DNA of 64,000 bases from PNON01 sp964387025 (GCA_964387025.1 CAYLUZ010000006.1:264814-328813); one strand, 5' to 3'. Counted from the stretch's first letter, positions 29,294 to 39,235 are shown. The notes: generated by a model not told the origin, from the letters alone. Made by a program: numbers and translations.

Positions 29294-30415
29294 TTATGCT
29301 TTTCCTTTTGGCCACACTGCCAGTTCCAGAGTCAATCGATCGAAGTAACTGTTTGGAGGCAATGGACCTTGCCCGTAATTCATATCTACGATTCTGGCTT
29401 CCAATTGGAGAGTTGCTGTTTCGAGTAAAATACGCTTACCAGGTTCAGCCAGGATCGGTTCGCCCTTGGACATCAATCTCTGTTGGGAGGCTGGATCCGA
29501 GAATGTGTGCTCTCCCATTAGAACCTTGGTTACGGTTTGAATATCATTCTTATCGAACAACCAAACTTCAAAAGCAGCTACCTTCTTTGGATCGCCAACG
29601 CCAATCGTATCAGAAATTCCTACTCCGCACTCCCCTAAGAACTCACCCATCGGGTTATCGATACTGAATGAGTCGTCGTATTGCTCGTCCCCCTGCATAT
29701 ACGTTGTCATGAACTGCGAAACGGGAGATTCACCGGGGTTTCGGAAGAATTCAGCGCCTTTGGTAGCCGAACTTTCACCTGAAAAACCCGAATCAGCGCC
29801 TTCGCTGGCAGCATCCTGTTTTACCCTGCGGCCGGGAAATTTTCCTTTCTTCAGGAAAATGTAAACTACTATAAATCCCAGTACCAAGGTAAGTACACAG
29901 AATAATCCCAAAGCTACTGGCAGAATTCCAGTAAACCCGGTTTTCTTGGGAGTTTCTGTAACCGTCGGAAGAATTGTTTCCCCACCAGAGCCAGGTGTTA
30001 TTGCGGTATCTTCAGTGGTAGTAGCAGCTGCAGGTTCCTCAACAGCTGGTTTCTCAACCGCAGGTGCCCCAGTGGATATGGACACATTGACCACCCTGGC
30101 AAATGCTGCCAGGTCAGCAGAGTTGATGTTTTTTGCGTCAATTTGGATCTCAGAGAAAAGCTTATCTGCATCTTTTCCAAGACTTTCCCATCTGGTCTTT
30201 GCAAGGACAACATCTTTATTTACAGCATAAGAGTCTACAGTCATGCGCAAGTAATCAGCTTTTATGTCCTGACGCAGGTAAGCTGGTGTAGCATCCTTCC
30301 ATTGGACAGGCAGAAGCCACCAACCTAATACGATCAAACCGAATAATATGCCTGCCAAACCTGCGATCACATTCCAAGCCCAAGGTTTCTTAAGAAAGTC
30401 TTTTATCGTATTCAT
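29294..30415 (-). CDS. Two-TM membrane protein of unknown function
   Basis: I do not recognise this 373-residue protein. It has a TM helix at about residues 16-36, a region of about 130 residues outside that ends in an Ala/Pro/Glu/Thr-rich linker, a second TM at about 165-190, a basic KKGKFPGRR stretch, and a cytoplasmic C-terminal part of about 180 residues. The latter has an acidic low-complexity start and a beta-rich end (ILLETATLQLEARIVDM). The ATG has an AGGAG site. It lies 127 bp after topA and ends at the bidirectional terminator. Context gives no function. Confidence 0.85.
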   Translation of the reverse strand: MNTIKDFLKKPWAWNVIAGLAGILFGLIVLGWWLLPVQWKDATPAYLRQDIKADYLRMTVDSYAVNKDVVLAKTRWESLGKDADKLFSEIQIDAKNINSADLAAFARVVNVSISTGAPAVEKPAVEEPAAATTTEDTAITPGSGGETILPTVTETPKKTGFTGILPVALGLFCVLTLVLGFIVVYIFLKKGKFPGRRVKQDAASEGADSGFSGESSATKGAEFFRNPGESPVSQFMTTYMQGDEQYDDSFSIDNPMGEFLGECGVGISDTIGVGDPKKVAAFEVWLFDKNDIQTVTKVLMGEHTFSDPASQQRLMSKGEPILAEPGKRILLETATLQLEARIVDMNYGQGPLPPNSYFDRLTLELAVWPKGKA

Positions 30416-30542
30416 AATTTATTACTCCTGTCGATATTCAAAGAATTAGCTGCTTAACAATAATCAAAACAGCCTGGTAAACTCTAATATGAAGTCCAAC
30501 AGGAATGTTGCAACCTTTATGCCGTGTGGATTTGTTCTCTAC

Positions 30543-32906
30543 TTAATCTGAAGTATCTTCCAGGTTGCAAATTTCTTTACAAACAATGCATTGAGCTTCT
30601 TTTTTATTGATCATTACCAATAACCCGTTTTCACAGCTGGAATTAGTACATGGTTTGGAAATTGGTTTTTTCCAACTCGTGAAATCACATTTCGGGTAAT
30701 TAGCACAACCATAAAAAACCCTTCCCTTGCGGGTCTTGCGTTCGATCAAGTCTCCACCATCTTTAGGGCAAATGACACCGATTTTTTGCAGGATGGCTTC
30801 AGTATAACGACAAGCGGGGAAGGTGCTGCAGCTAATAAATTTCCCAAAACGACCCCAACGGTATACTAACTCATTACCGCATGTTGGACACAGACGACCG
30901 ACCTTCTCCAATTCTGTTTTGGTCTCCGGCATCTCTGCTTTGGCTTTGATCACAAGTTCAGCAAATGGCAGGTAAAACTCTTTTATCACATCTGCCCAGG
31001 CACGCTTCCCTTCAGAGACCTCATCCAGGTCTTCTTCCATATGCTTTGTAAAATCAACATCGATCAAATCGTCAAAATGTGCTACCAACAGGTCATTTAC
31101 GAGAAATCCCGTTTCAGTCGGAAATAATCGTTTTGCCTCACGGAAAACATAACCCCGCTCCTGGATGGTTGAGATGATGGGCGCATATGTAGATGGCCGG
31201 CCAATACCATTTTCTTCCAAGATCTTTACCAGGCTGGCTTCAGTGAATCTCGGAGGCGGTTGGGTGAAATGTTGTTCTGCTATTGGCAAGTCAATCAGTT
31301 TTTGAATTGCGCCTTCCTTTAAGTCTGATGGTATCTTCATATTCTCATGAGGATCAGCTGTAATATCGTCTTCGAATGATTCTTCATAAACCACGAGGAA
31401 TCCCGGGAATTTTATAGTCGATCCTGCAGCCCGGAAAAGATATCCATGCAGAGGAGTTTTACCTTCGATATCGATAGAAACTGCATCATAAACTGCACTT
31501 TCCATTTGGGAAGCAATAAACCGCTGCCAGATCAGCTGGTAAAGCTTAAACTGATCACTCTTCAGATATTGCTTTATTTTCTCTGGCTCTCGATATACCG
31601 AAGTCGGCCGGATGGTTTCATGTGCTTCCTGAGCGCCTAAGGATTTTGTTTTGTAATGGGGTACTACCGCTGGAAGAAAATCAGCGCCATGTTTTTGAGA
31701 AATATATTTTCTGGCTTCCTGTTGTGCTTGGTTCGAGACATTCATCGAATCAGTACGCATATATGTGATCAATCCGGTTGTACCGCCATCACCTACATCG
31801 ATCCCTTCATATAGCTGTTGAGCCAATGCCATGGTTCTGCGGGCAGTAAAACCCAGTCTGCGGGATGCCTCCTGCTGAAGAGTGCTGGTTGTATATGGTG
31901 GAGATGGTTTTTTCTTTCTCTCACTCTTTTTAATCTTACTTATGGTGTAGGCAGCTTTTTTAATATCTACAACAAGCGGGTCAACACCCTCTTGATTCTT
32001 CAGTTGTGGTTCTTTACCATTGAGCTTAGCCAAATAGGCCCGGTAAATGTGCCGGCTGCCTTCCTGTTGGAAATCGGCATCAATTGTCCAATATTCAACC
32101 GGGACGAATGCCTCAATCTCTCGCTCACGATCAACGATCAGCCTTAGCGTCACAGATTGAACCCGACCTGCTGAGAGCCGTGACCGAACCTTATCCCACA
32201 GTAATGGACTTAGATTGTAGCCTACCAGGCGATCGAGGATCCTGCGTGCTTGTTGGGCGTCGACCAGATCCATATTCACATCCCGTGGATGGGAAAAAGC
32301 TTCATGGATCGCGTCTTCGGTGATCTCGTGGAATACAACCCGTTTGGAGTGTTCTTGAGGAATTTCTGTCGCTTCAGCCAGATGCCACGCGATAGCTTCG
32401 CCTTCACGGTCAGGGTCAGTAGCAAGGTAAATGGTATCTGCTTTTTTTACTAGTTCTTTAAGCTCTTTTACAACAGCCCTTTTTTCATTAGGAACCCGAT
32501 ATTTCGGTGTGAAATTATTAGCGACATCCACCGATAGCTCTGACCTCAACAGGTCACGAATATGTCCAACCGATGCCCGGACTGTATATCCCTTACCCAG
32601 GAATCGTCCAACTGTTTTAGCTTTTGCCGGAGATTCTACAATAACTAATTTACCATTACGTTTGGGTTCTGTCACGATACTCTTGTGTTTCGGTTTGGAT
32701 GCTTTTTTCTTGTGTTTTATACCAGGTTGATGCCTTTTTTCTGGAATAGGTAGTAACGCGTGAGCCTCTGTCCTACCCAGTCTATATAACTTTGTTGAAC
32801 AGACTCCACAAATACCTGTTGTCGCCGGTGAACCATTCGCATTAAAAATGGCAGTTGCATCTTGGATTTCCCTCTTGGTTTTGCATTTAAAGCAATAAGC
32901 TTCCAA
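30543..32906 (-). CDS. topA: DNA topoisomerase I with N-terminal zinc-ribbon extension
   Basis: This 787-residue type IA topoisomerase relaxes negative supercoils. Unusually the TOPRIM domain (KLVIVESPAKAKT, about residue 85) is preceded by a DUF5679-type zinc ribbon (CFKC and CGVC, about residues 5-36) and a Lys-rich linker (about 60-82). The active-site tyrosine is Tyr382 in LITYMRTDS. The C-terminus carries three Cys4 ribbons, starting CPTCGNEL, CPKDGGDL and CTNSSCENG. The gene lies 12 bp downstream of manC. The N-terminal ribbon is in frame with no better internal start, so it is probably real. Confidence 0.96.
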   Translation of the reverse strand: MEAYCFKCKTKREIQDATAIFNANGSPATTGICGVCSTKLYRLGRTEAHALLPIPEKRHQPGIKHKKKASKPKHKSIVTEPKRNGKLVIVESPAKAKTVGRFLGKGYTVRASVGHIRDLLRSELSVDVANNFTPKYRVPNEKRAVVKELKELVKKADTIYLATDPDREGEAIAWHLAEATEIPQEHSKRVVFHEITEDAIHEAFSHPRDVNMDLVDAQQARRILDRLVGYNLSPLLWDKVRSRLSAGRVQSVTLRLIVDREREIEAFVPVEYWTIDADFQQEGSRHIYRAYLAKLNGKEPQLKNQEGVDPLVVDIKKAAYTISKIKKSERKKKPSPPYTTSTLQQEASRRLGFTARRTMALAQQLYEGIDVGDGGTTGLITYMRTDSMNVSNQAQQEARKYISQKHGADFLPAVVPHYKTKSLGAQEAHETIRPTSVYREPEKIKQYLKSDQFKLYQLIWQRFIASQMESAVYDAVSIDIEGKTPLHGYLFRAAGSTIKFPGFLVVYEESFEDDITADPHENMKIPSDLKEGAIQKLIDLPIAEQHFTQPPPRFTEASLVKILEENGIGRPSTYAPIISTIQERGYVFREAKRLFPTETGFLVNDLLVAHFDDLIDVDFTKHMEEDLDEVSEGKRAWADVIKEFYLPFAELVIKAKAEMPETKTELEKVGRLCPTCGNELVYRWGRFGKFISCSTFPACRYTEAILQKIGVICPKDGGDLIERKTRKGRVFYGCANYPKCDFTSWKKPISKPCTNSSCENGLLVMINKKEAQCIVCKEICNLEDTSD

Positions 32907-32918
32907 AATTATTCTCTC

Positions 32919-34007
32919 CTAAAGGAATTCAACCTTACCGTTTGTTTTTAATCGTACCACTATCTCACGCACCTGCTGGACTTGTTCTTTTGTACATACC
33001 AATAATGCTTTTTCGGTATCGACAATGATTATATCCTTCAGGCCGATCGTTGCAACCAATTTCTGTGGATTTTCTTCTACAACCAGGGATCCTTCTGTTT
33101 CCTGCCAGATGACTTCCGTACCCATCCTAATATTTCCATCATCATCTTTCGTCATAAAATCAAAAAGAGACGACCAACTTCCCACATCATTCCAGCCAAG
33201 ATCAGTTGCTGGAATAACAAAGATATCCCTGGCTTTCTCCATGATGCCATAATCAATCGTCTCAGGTTTAATAAGTGACCAAATCTTGGATACTTGATTT
33301 ATTGAATCATTACCCAACCACGAATTCCGAATTTCGTCCAAATGGTCATATAATTCCGGCATCAACGATTTCATTTCTGCGAGAATCTGACTGGTTTTCC
33401 AGATGAACATGCCTGAATTCCAAAGGTGTGTGCCACTTTTCACCAGAGTTTCTGCCAGTTTTTGATCCGGCTTTTCTTTGAATTTTTGAACTTGATGGAT
33501 AGCACAATCCTGCTCCACCATAGCGATATCTCCAATTTCGATATATCCATAGCCTGTAGCAGCGTAGGTGGGTTTGATACCCAGCGTGAATAAACCACCC
33601 TTTGTTGCAGCTTTACAGCCTATATCGAGTAATCGAAGGAATTCACTATTATTGTCGATCAGGTGATCTGCGGTGAGAACGACCAAGATCGCATCCGGGT
33701 CGCGTTTTTCGATTGTGATAGCCGCCAAACCAATGACTGAAGCTGTCCCTTTGGGCTGTGGCTCTATAATAAAATTATTAACAGGGATTTCTGGCGCCAG
33801 GCTTTGCAGTTGACTTGCTTGATCCTGAATGGTGACTATATAAATATTGTCAGGCTGAAATAATCCTTTCAGGCGATTGATCGATTTCTCAAACATTGAC
33901 TCATTTCCAGAAAGTTTTAACAGGTGCTTGGGATGATCCAGGCGTGATAAAGGCCACAATCTGGTTCCTCCACCACCCGCCATGATAACTGCATATTTAT
34001 TTGCCAT
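32919..34007 (-). CDS. manC: Mannose-1-phosphate guanylyltransferase
   Basis: This nucleotidyltransferase of 362 residues makes GDP-mannose from mannose 1-phosphate and GTP. The GTP-binding signature is MAGGGGTRLWPLSRLDHPKH (about residues 9-28). Other marks are FKEKPDQ and LWNSGMFIWK, and it lacks the C-terminal isomerase domain of bifunctional forms. I start it at the ATG at 34007, giving MANKYAVIMAGG; the open frame extends 11 codons upstream. It overlaps the end of dprA by 11 bp. GDP-mannose could feed the glycan cluster. Confidence 0.93.
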   Translation of the reverse strand: MANKYAVIMAGGGGTRLWPLSRLDHPKHLLKLSGNESMFEKSINRLKGLFQPDNIYIVTIQDQASQLQSLAPEIPVNNFIIEPQPKGTASVIGLAAITIEKRDPDAILVVLTADHLIDNNSEFLRLLDIGCKAATKGGLFTLGIKPTYAATGYGYIEIGDIAMVEQDCAIHQVQKFKEKPDQKLAETLVKSGTHLWNSGMFIWKTSQILAEMKSLMPELYDHLDEIRNSWLGNDSINQVSKIWSLIKPETIDYGIMEKARDIFVIPATDLGWNDVGSWSSLFDFMTKDDDGNIRMGTEVIWQETEGSLVVEENPQKLVATIGLKDIIIVDTEKALLVCTKEQVQQVREIVVRLKTNGKVEFL

Positions 34008-35121
34008 GCGCTTCACCGATCCGATAGTTTTCACTTTCATCGCGGATGGCCATGAAAGTCATCCCGCTGACCTGCTTAACCATACCCTTCAGTTCCATCA
34101 TCGTCAATGCTGCGGAGACTTTTTCCACAGGAAAACCGGCTTTTGACTGAATCTCATCTATATATACCGGTTCAAGATTTAGGATTTCCATTAATTTTGT
34201 CTCAAGTTCATCCCCCGGGAGGAGCAAAGTAGTCTGTTTATAATGGTCCACCTTCCTCAAATTCAGGCTTTCCATGATATCTACCGGATCAAGCAAAGGT
34301 TTTGCACCTTCACGGATCAATCTGTTCGTTCCCTTGCTTTGCGGGGCATATATTGGACCAGGAACAGCGAAGACTTCGCGTCCCTGCTCGGCTGCAAATG
34401 TGGCTGTGATCAAAGCCCCGCTGGTTTCACCGGCTTCGACAACAACCGTCGCCAATGATAATCCAGATATGATTCGATTTCGAGGAGGAAAATTCCCGTC
34501 TTCGGGTGGTGTGCCAGGGTGATAATCACTGATCACAGCACCATTTTCGATGATCTTCTCTGCAAGTTGTCTATGTTCTGGCGGATAGATCTGATCGATC
34601 CCTGAACCGAGGACTGCGATGGTCCTGCCATTATTCGCCAAAGTAGTCTGGTGCGCGACACCGTCCACACCTCGTGCCAATCCACTGACTACCGTCAAGC
34701 CATTCCTTGCCAGATAAGTGGAAACCTGTTCTGTAACCTGCCGGCCATAAGAGGTCACTCGTCGCGTACCAACTATGGCAACCGCCCAACGGTCTTCCGG
34801 TTTGATCGAACCCCTTATATATATTACAGGCGGAGGTTGATCAATATTCATTAGTTTGTCAGGATAATCGGCATCCTCCCAGGTGAGGACTTTGATCTCC
34901 TTCTTCAGAATATCCTCATAAGTTTGAATGGGGTCTATTTTGCTGCGGGTTGTAAGAAAGACTTCTATGATTCGTTGGCTAAGTCCAGCGGAAAGTAATT
35001 CGCTTTCAGAAGCCTGCCAGGCGATATCAAGGTTGCCAAAATATTGGATCAGCGCCTGTAGCCGAACTGCGCCTATCCCCTTTACAAGGTTGAATCCTAC
35101 CCAATATGCTTTTGGATCCAT
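33997..35121 (-). CDS. dprA: DNA processing protein DprA
   Basis: DprA loads RecA onto incoming single-stranded DNA during natural transformation. The 374-residue protein has an N-terminal SAM-like helical part, the Rossmann core with GTRRVTSYG, SGLARGVDG and GSGIDQIYPPEH, and a C-terminal winged helix (about residues 300-350, IDEIQSKAGFPVEKVS). It sits between rimM (14 bp) and manC (overlap). dprA is widespread even where competence is unproven. Confidence 0.95.
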   Translation of the reverse strand: MDPKAYWVGFNLVKGIGAVRLQALIQYFGNLDIAWQASESELLSAGLSQRIIEVFLTTRSKIDPIQTYEDILKKEIKVLTWEDADYPDKLMNIDQPPPVIYIRGSIKPEDRWAVAIVGTRRVTSYGRQVTEQVSTYLARNGLTVVSGLARGVDGVAHQTTLANNGRTIAVLGSGIDQIYPPEHRQLAEKIIENGAVISDYHPGTPPEDGNFPPRNRIISGLSLATVVVEAGETSGALITATFAAEQGREVFAVPGPIYAPQSKGTNRLIREGAKPLLDPVDIMESLNLRKVDHYKQTTLLLPGDELETKLMEILNLEPVYIDEIQSKAGFPVEKVSAALTMMELKGMVKQVSGMTFMAIRDESENYRIGEAHGK

Positions 35122-35135
35122 TAGTTAATAATAAA

Positions 35136-35696
35136 TCAATTCCACTCAGGGGGGTTGACGACCATCCTGGCTTCTTTCAGGTTGACACTGATGATCACTG
35201 ATTCAATTGCCGGGAGAAGAATTTCTTCTCCTTTTTCAGATTTGACAACATACACGTCATTGGCACCGGTTTCCAGAACCTCAGTCAGTACACCAAGCAA
35301 TTGATCAGCAGTATCAAAAACATTCAATCCGACCAGATCAAAGTGATAATACTCCCCGTCAGGTAATGCTGGAAGGTGATCTTTAAGGATATAAATAAAT
35401 TTGTTCCGAAATAATCCGGCTTGATCTGGATCAGTTACATCCTTGAAGGTGATCAACATGGCTCTGTCCATCGCCCTGCGCGTCCTAATGACCAGAGGTT
35501 GATGATCTTCACCAATTAAGACTTCACTTCCCGGTTTGAAACGGTCAACAGACTCTGAATAGGGGTCGATCATCATTTCCCCGTCGACGCCATGCGGGCG
35601 GCGGATCTTCCCTATGAGGATGAACACAGGCTCGCCCGGTTGGGGCGAGCCTTGATTGATGATATTTTTTCGTAATGAATTCTTCCGTACACTCAT
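35136..35696 (-). CDS. rimM: 16S rRNA processing protein RimM
   Basis: RimM helps mature the 30S head around protein S19. The protein has 186 residues. The RimM N-domain begins IGKIRRPHGVDGEM (about residues 27-40) and the PRC-barrel C-domain contains VFDTADQLLGVLTEVLETGANDVY. It overlaps khpA by 4 bp. The 25 residues before the core are less conserved-looking, so a later start is possible, but the overlap supports this one. Confidence 0.94.
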   Translation of the reverse strand: MSVRKNSLRKNIINQGSPQPGEPVFILIGKIRRPHGVDGEMMIDPYSESVDRFKPGSEVLIGEDHQPLVIRTRRAMDRAMLITFKDVTDPDQAGLFRNKFIYILKDHLPALPDGEYYHFDLVGLNVFDTADQLLGVLTEVLETGANDVYVVKSEKGEEILLPAIESVIISVNLKEARMVVNPPEWN

Positions 35697-35929
35697 CGTG
35701 GTTCGATCACATCCAGGTTGGCTTGTTTTCCTTCGGAATTAGCAGCAACCCGTAAAAGTATACGGATGGCATTGGCTACCTTACCACCTTTTCCAATAAC
35801 CCTACCCATATCCTCTTTGACGACATGTAATTCCAAATTCACTTTACCGCCCATTACTTTTTGGTTTACCTGAACCTGATCAGGATGATCAACCAGGGAA
35901 CGGGCAATATACTCGATCAGCTCTTTCAA
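35693..35929 (-). CDS. khpA: KH-domain RNA-binding protein KhpA
   Basis: This 78-residue protein is a single type II KH domain. The GxxG loop reads VIGKGGKVANAIR (about residues 44-56), preceded by LELHVVKEDMGR. KhpA binds RNA, in some bacteria as a dimer with KhpB to control cell-wall and division genes. The gene stands between rpsP and rimM, its usual place in many bacteria, and a GGAGCTTC site precedes the ATG. Confidence 0.94.
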   Translation of the reverse strand: MKELIEYIARSLVDHPDQVQVNQKVMGGKVNLELHVVKEDMGRVIGKGGKVANAIRILLRVAANSEGKQANLDVIEPR

Positions 35930-35971
35930 TGAAGCTCCTTTCCCATTGATGGGACGCTATCAAATCAGCGG

Positions 35972-36313
35972 CTATTGTCGGGTTTTTGGACTAACGGGTC
36001 TTTTTAGTTTTGCAGCTGCGGAATCTGCCATCACGGTTTCCAAGCTTTCACCAGCTTTAATTCGCGCGAAACGATCCATAAGTCCGATGGTAGTGAAAAT
36101 CTTAATTACGGATTCACTTGGCTGAGCGCCTTTGCTCATCCAATCAAATACTCTTTCTTCCTTGACTTCCACAGTGGAAGGATTGGTGCGTGGGTTATAG
36201 AAACCTAAGATTTCCAAGAAGCGGCCATCGCGGGGAGCTTCTTTATCTGCAGCGATAATTCTGTAACTGGGTTGTCCTTTCAGACCTGTACGACGAAGAC
36301 GAATGCGAACCAT
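35972..36313 (-). CDS. rpsP: Ribosomal protein S16
   Basis: This is the 30S subunit protein bS16, of 113 residues. It starts MVRIRLRRTGLKGQPSYRI and contains GRFLEILGFYNPRTNP, both diagnostic. The C-terminal tail is slightly longer than the roughly 80-90 residues of most bS16 and is Lys/Pro rich. An AGGAGAAAT site precedes the ATG. It follows ffh by 90 bp and precedes khpA by 42 bp. Confidence 0.97.
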   Translation of the reverse strand: MVRIRLRRTGLKGQPSYRIIAADKEAPRDGRFLEILGFYNPRTNPSTVEVKEERVFDWMSKGAQPSESVIKIFTTIGLMDRFARIKAGESLETVMADSAAAKLKRPVSPKTRQ

Positions 36314-36403
36314 TTAAAATTTCTCCTATTTCTTGATTTAACTAATTGTTCCTGAAATATAGACCAGTGGTTGAGAGGTGCAGAAAGGTGCACTCCAGTG
36401 GTT

Positions 36404-37735
36404 CTATCTCAGGTTCCTGAACAGGCCGGCTAAACCTTTACTGCCTGTTTTATTAAGTGTTTTCATCATTCGCTGCGCTTCACGAAACTGTTTTAACATC
36501 CGGTTTACTTCCATTACTTCTGATCCACAGCCTGCCGCAATTCTTCTTCTGCGACTGGCATTCAGGATGTCCGGATTTATTCGTTCCGCCCGCGTCATCG
36601 AATTAATGATGGCTTCTGTCAATTTTAACCTGTTTTCTGTTTCTTGGGGAGATATGGATTGTGCAGCTTTTCCAAGATCGCCCGGCAGCATATCGAAAAT
36701 CTGGGAGAGCGGACCCATTTTTTTCATTTGTTTCAGTTGGTCCGCGAAGTCTTCCAATGTAAATTGCCCGCTTGCCAGACTGGAAGCTTGTTTTTGAACA
36801 GCTTCCTGATCGAAAGCAGCTTCAGCCTTCTGGATCAGACCCATAATATCGCCCATACCGAGAATTCTGGAAGCAAGGCGATCTGGTAAATATGCTTCGA
36901 TCGCATCAATACCCTCGCCCGTGCTTAAGAACTTGATCGGTACGCCTGTTACAGCACGGATCGAGATTGCAGCACCGCCGCGTGAATCTCCATCCATTTT
37001 GGTCATGATCAAGCCTGTAAGCTTGACCGAGTCTCTGAATCCTTCGGCTATATGCAGGGCTTCCTGCCCGATCATGGAATCTACTACAAGCAGAGTCTCG
37101 ATTGGTTCCACTTTGCTGCGAATGGCTTTAAGCTCATTCATCAGGGTATCATCGAGTTGAGACCGCCCGGCAGTATCAATGATCAATATGGTCGCACCAC
37201 TTTTTTGCCCGTTAACCAGCGCTTTCTTTACAAGGTCGGGTGGAGTTACTCCATCCATTGTAAAAACTGGTACCCCTATTTTTTCACCCAGGATCTGTAA
37301 TTGCTTGATGGCTGCAGGTCTATATGGGTCAGCGGCGACCAGTTCCACCCGTTCTCCTTGAGAACGCAGCATCGCGGCCAGTTTGGCAGCTGCTGTGGTC
37401 TTACCGGAGCCCTGTAACCCAACCAGCATGATCACCCGGGGTTTCTCGCCTGTCAGGTTCAATCGATCAGGTTCACCCAGGCTAGCGATCAATTCTTCGT
37501 GAACGATCTTGATCACTTGCTGAGCCGGATTTAAAGCTTTAGATACTTCCGCACCAATGGCACGAATTTTTACCCTGGCCAGGAAATCTTTCACCACGCT
37601 GTAATGAACATCCGCCTCAAGCAAGGCAAGGCGTATCTCACGCAGGACACTGTCTACGTCCTCCTCAGATAGTTTTCCACGCTTTCGCAGGTTGGTGAAG
37701 ATCTGACTTAGTTTTCCTGAAAGGTTTTCAAACAT
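36404..37735 (-). CDS. ffh: Signal recognition particle protein Ffh
   Basis: Ffh binds 4.5S RNA and signal sequences and targets membrane proteins through FtsY. The 443-residue protein has the NG domain with G1 GLQGSGKTTAAAKLA (about residues 103-117), DPYRPAA, DTAGR and TKMDGD. The methionine-rich M domain follows from about 300, with SRRRRIAAGCG for RNA binding. It leads an ffh-rpsP-khpA-rimM operon; trmD and rplS, often next, are replaced here by dprA and manC. Confidence 0.98.
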   Translation of the reverse strand: MFENLSGKLSQIFTNLRKRGKLSEEDVDSVLREIRLALLEADVHYSVVKDFLARVKIRAIGAEVSKALNPAQQVIKIVHEELIASLGEPDRLNLTGEKPRVIMLVGLQGSGKTTAAAKLAAMLRSQGERVELVAADPYRPAAIKQLQILGEKIGVPVFTMDGVTPPDLVKKALVNGQKSGATILIIDTAGRSQLDDTLMNELKAIRSKVEPIETLLVVDSMIGQEALHIAEGFRDSVKLTGLIMTKMDGDSRGGAAISIRAVTGVPIKFLSTGEGIDAIEAYLPDRLASRILGMGDIMGLIQKAEAAFDQEAVQKQASSLASGQFTLEDFADQLKQMKKMGPLSQIFDMLPGDLGKAAQSISPQETENRLKLTEAIINSMTRAERINPDILNASRRRRIAAGCGSEVMEVNRMLKQFREAQRMMKTLNKTGSKGLAGLFRNLR

Positions 37736-37761
37736 AAAAATTTCCTTTATCTTGCTGAAGG

Positions 37762-37790
37762 ATTTTATATTGTATATGGTAAATGGTCAA
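37762..37790 (-). promoter_or_regulatory. Promoter of the ffh operon
   Basis: On the minus strand TTGACC (37790-37785) and TAAAAT (37767-37762) are 17 bp apart, placing the start of transcription roughly 20 nt before the ATG of ffh. Confidence 0.55.
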
Positions 37791-38005
37791 GAACGATCCT
37801 TTTATTTGTGGACGATCTTTTTATTCTATTCTTACCAAAATTCAGCGATTAGCCCATCTCCTGGAATATTTCATGCTGTTTTCACTAATAAATCACATTC
37901 TACCCGCCTAGTTTTCATATGGTTTTTGCCTCGATTTGGTCTGTGAAGTAGGCTATTGGGTGATAAAATCATTCGAGTGTCAAAACCAAGGAACAGGAAT
38001 AGAAC

Positions 38006-39235
38006 ATGGTAATCCTTGAACAACTAAAAAAGCTGCCTAGAGAATTAAAACTCTTTATGTCTGCAACCGTTATCATGGGAATGGCTTTCAGTGTTTACGA
38101 GTCGACATTTAACAATTTCCTCAACTCCAAATTTGTCATGACGGGCTTTCAACGCTCCTTTCTGGAAATTCCACGGGAATTACCCGGAGTTTTAGTCGTA
38201 TTTGTTACGGCCATGGTCTGGTTCCTTTGCAGCCGGCGGCTGGCTGGATATGCAATGCTTCTCGGTGCAGTCGGAACATTACTTATCGGGTTTGCCGCCC
38301 CTGAATATGCCATGATGACAATCTGGTTGTTCATCTTCAGTATGGGCCAGCACATTTGGCTGCCTTTACAATCTGCCATCGGCATGGAATTAGCTAAGGA
38401 TGGTAAGGTAGGCGCAAGATTAGGCCAACTCAATTCGCTCAAGAACCTGGCTGCGATCATTGGAAGTTTTATTGTTTTTGCAGGTTTTCGGTTTCTACAC
38501 TTTAATTTTCACACTACATTCATTATTACTGCAATTTTACTGGTATTGACAGCTATTTTATTTTTTAAAATGTCTCCCCAGCCTGCCCGGAAGCCAGGTT
38601 CGTTTCTTAAGCTTCATAAAGAATATAACCTGTATTATTTCTTGTCCATCCTTTTCGGATCGCGTAAACAGATATTTATCACTTTCGCACCCTGGGTACT
38701 GGTCACAGTATTCAAACAACCCACCCAAATTATGGCTACACTATTAATGGTTGGTGGAATAATCGGTATATTCTTTCAACCACTATTAGGAAAGATGATC
38801 GATAAGCTGGGAGAGAAAATTGTTCTGGAAACAGAAGCAATCCTGCTGGCATTTGTCTGCCTGGGTTACGGTTTCGCCAGATTCGTCCTGCCTGAAGCCA
38901 CCGCGTTGACCGTGACATTTATTTGCTTTCTGCTGGACCAGGTACTGATATCTGTCAATATGGCCAGAGCAACTTACATAAATAAGATCGCCCTGCAGCC
39001 GGCAGATGTGCAACCCGCTCTGACTTTTTCAGTTACCCTGGACCATGTCTTTTCAATCACCATAGCATTGATCGGTGGCGCAATCTGGAATGCCTTTGGC
39101 TACCAGTACGTTTTTCTGATTGGTGTGGGTATTGCGATCATCAACTTCTTCGCAGCATCAAAGATCAGTATTCCAGAGAACAACAAAACTACACCTTTGG
39201 TTTTTTCGCTTTCAGATGATGGTGTAATAAAATAA
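38006..39235 (+). CDS. MFS permease
   Basis: This 409-residue polytopic protein has the 12-helix layout of the major facilitator superfamily. A motif-A-like loop between helices is seen as VWFLCSRRLAG in the first half and LLGKMIDKLGEK in the second half (about residues 259-270), where the Asp and the Gly pattern fit. No substrate can be named. It is monocistronic by position: divergent from ffh, with 295 bp before the next gene and a weak hairpin just after its stop. Confidence 0.85.
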   Translation: MVILEQLKKLPRELKLFMSATVIMGMAFSVYESTFNNFLNSKFVMTGFQRSFLEIPRELPGVLVVFVTAMVWFLCSRRLAGYAMLLGAVGTLLIGFAAPEYAMMTIWLFIFSMGQHIWLPLQSAIGMELAKDGKVGARLGQLNSLKNLAAIIGSFIVFAGFRFLHFNFHTTFIITAILLVLTAILFFKMSPQPARKPGSFLKLHKEYNLYYFLSILFGSRKQIFITFAPWVLVTVFKQPTQIMATLLMVGGIIGIFFQPLLGKMIDKLGEKIVLETEAILLAFVCLGYGFARFVLPEATALTVTFICFLLDQVLISVNMARATYINKIALQPADVQPALTFSVTLDHVFSITIALIGGAIWNAFGYQYVFLIGVGIAIINFFAASKISIPENNKTTPLVFSLSDDGVIK

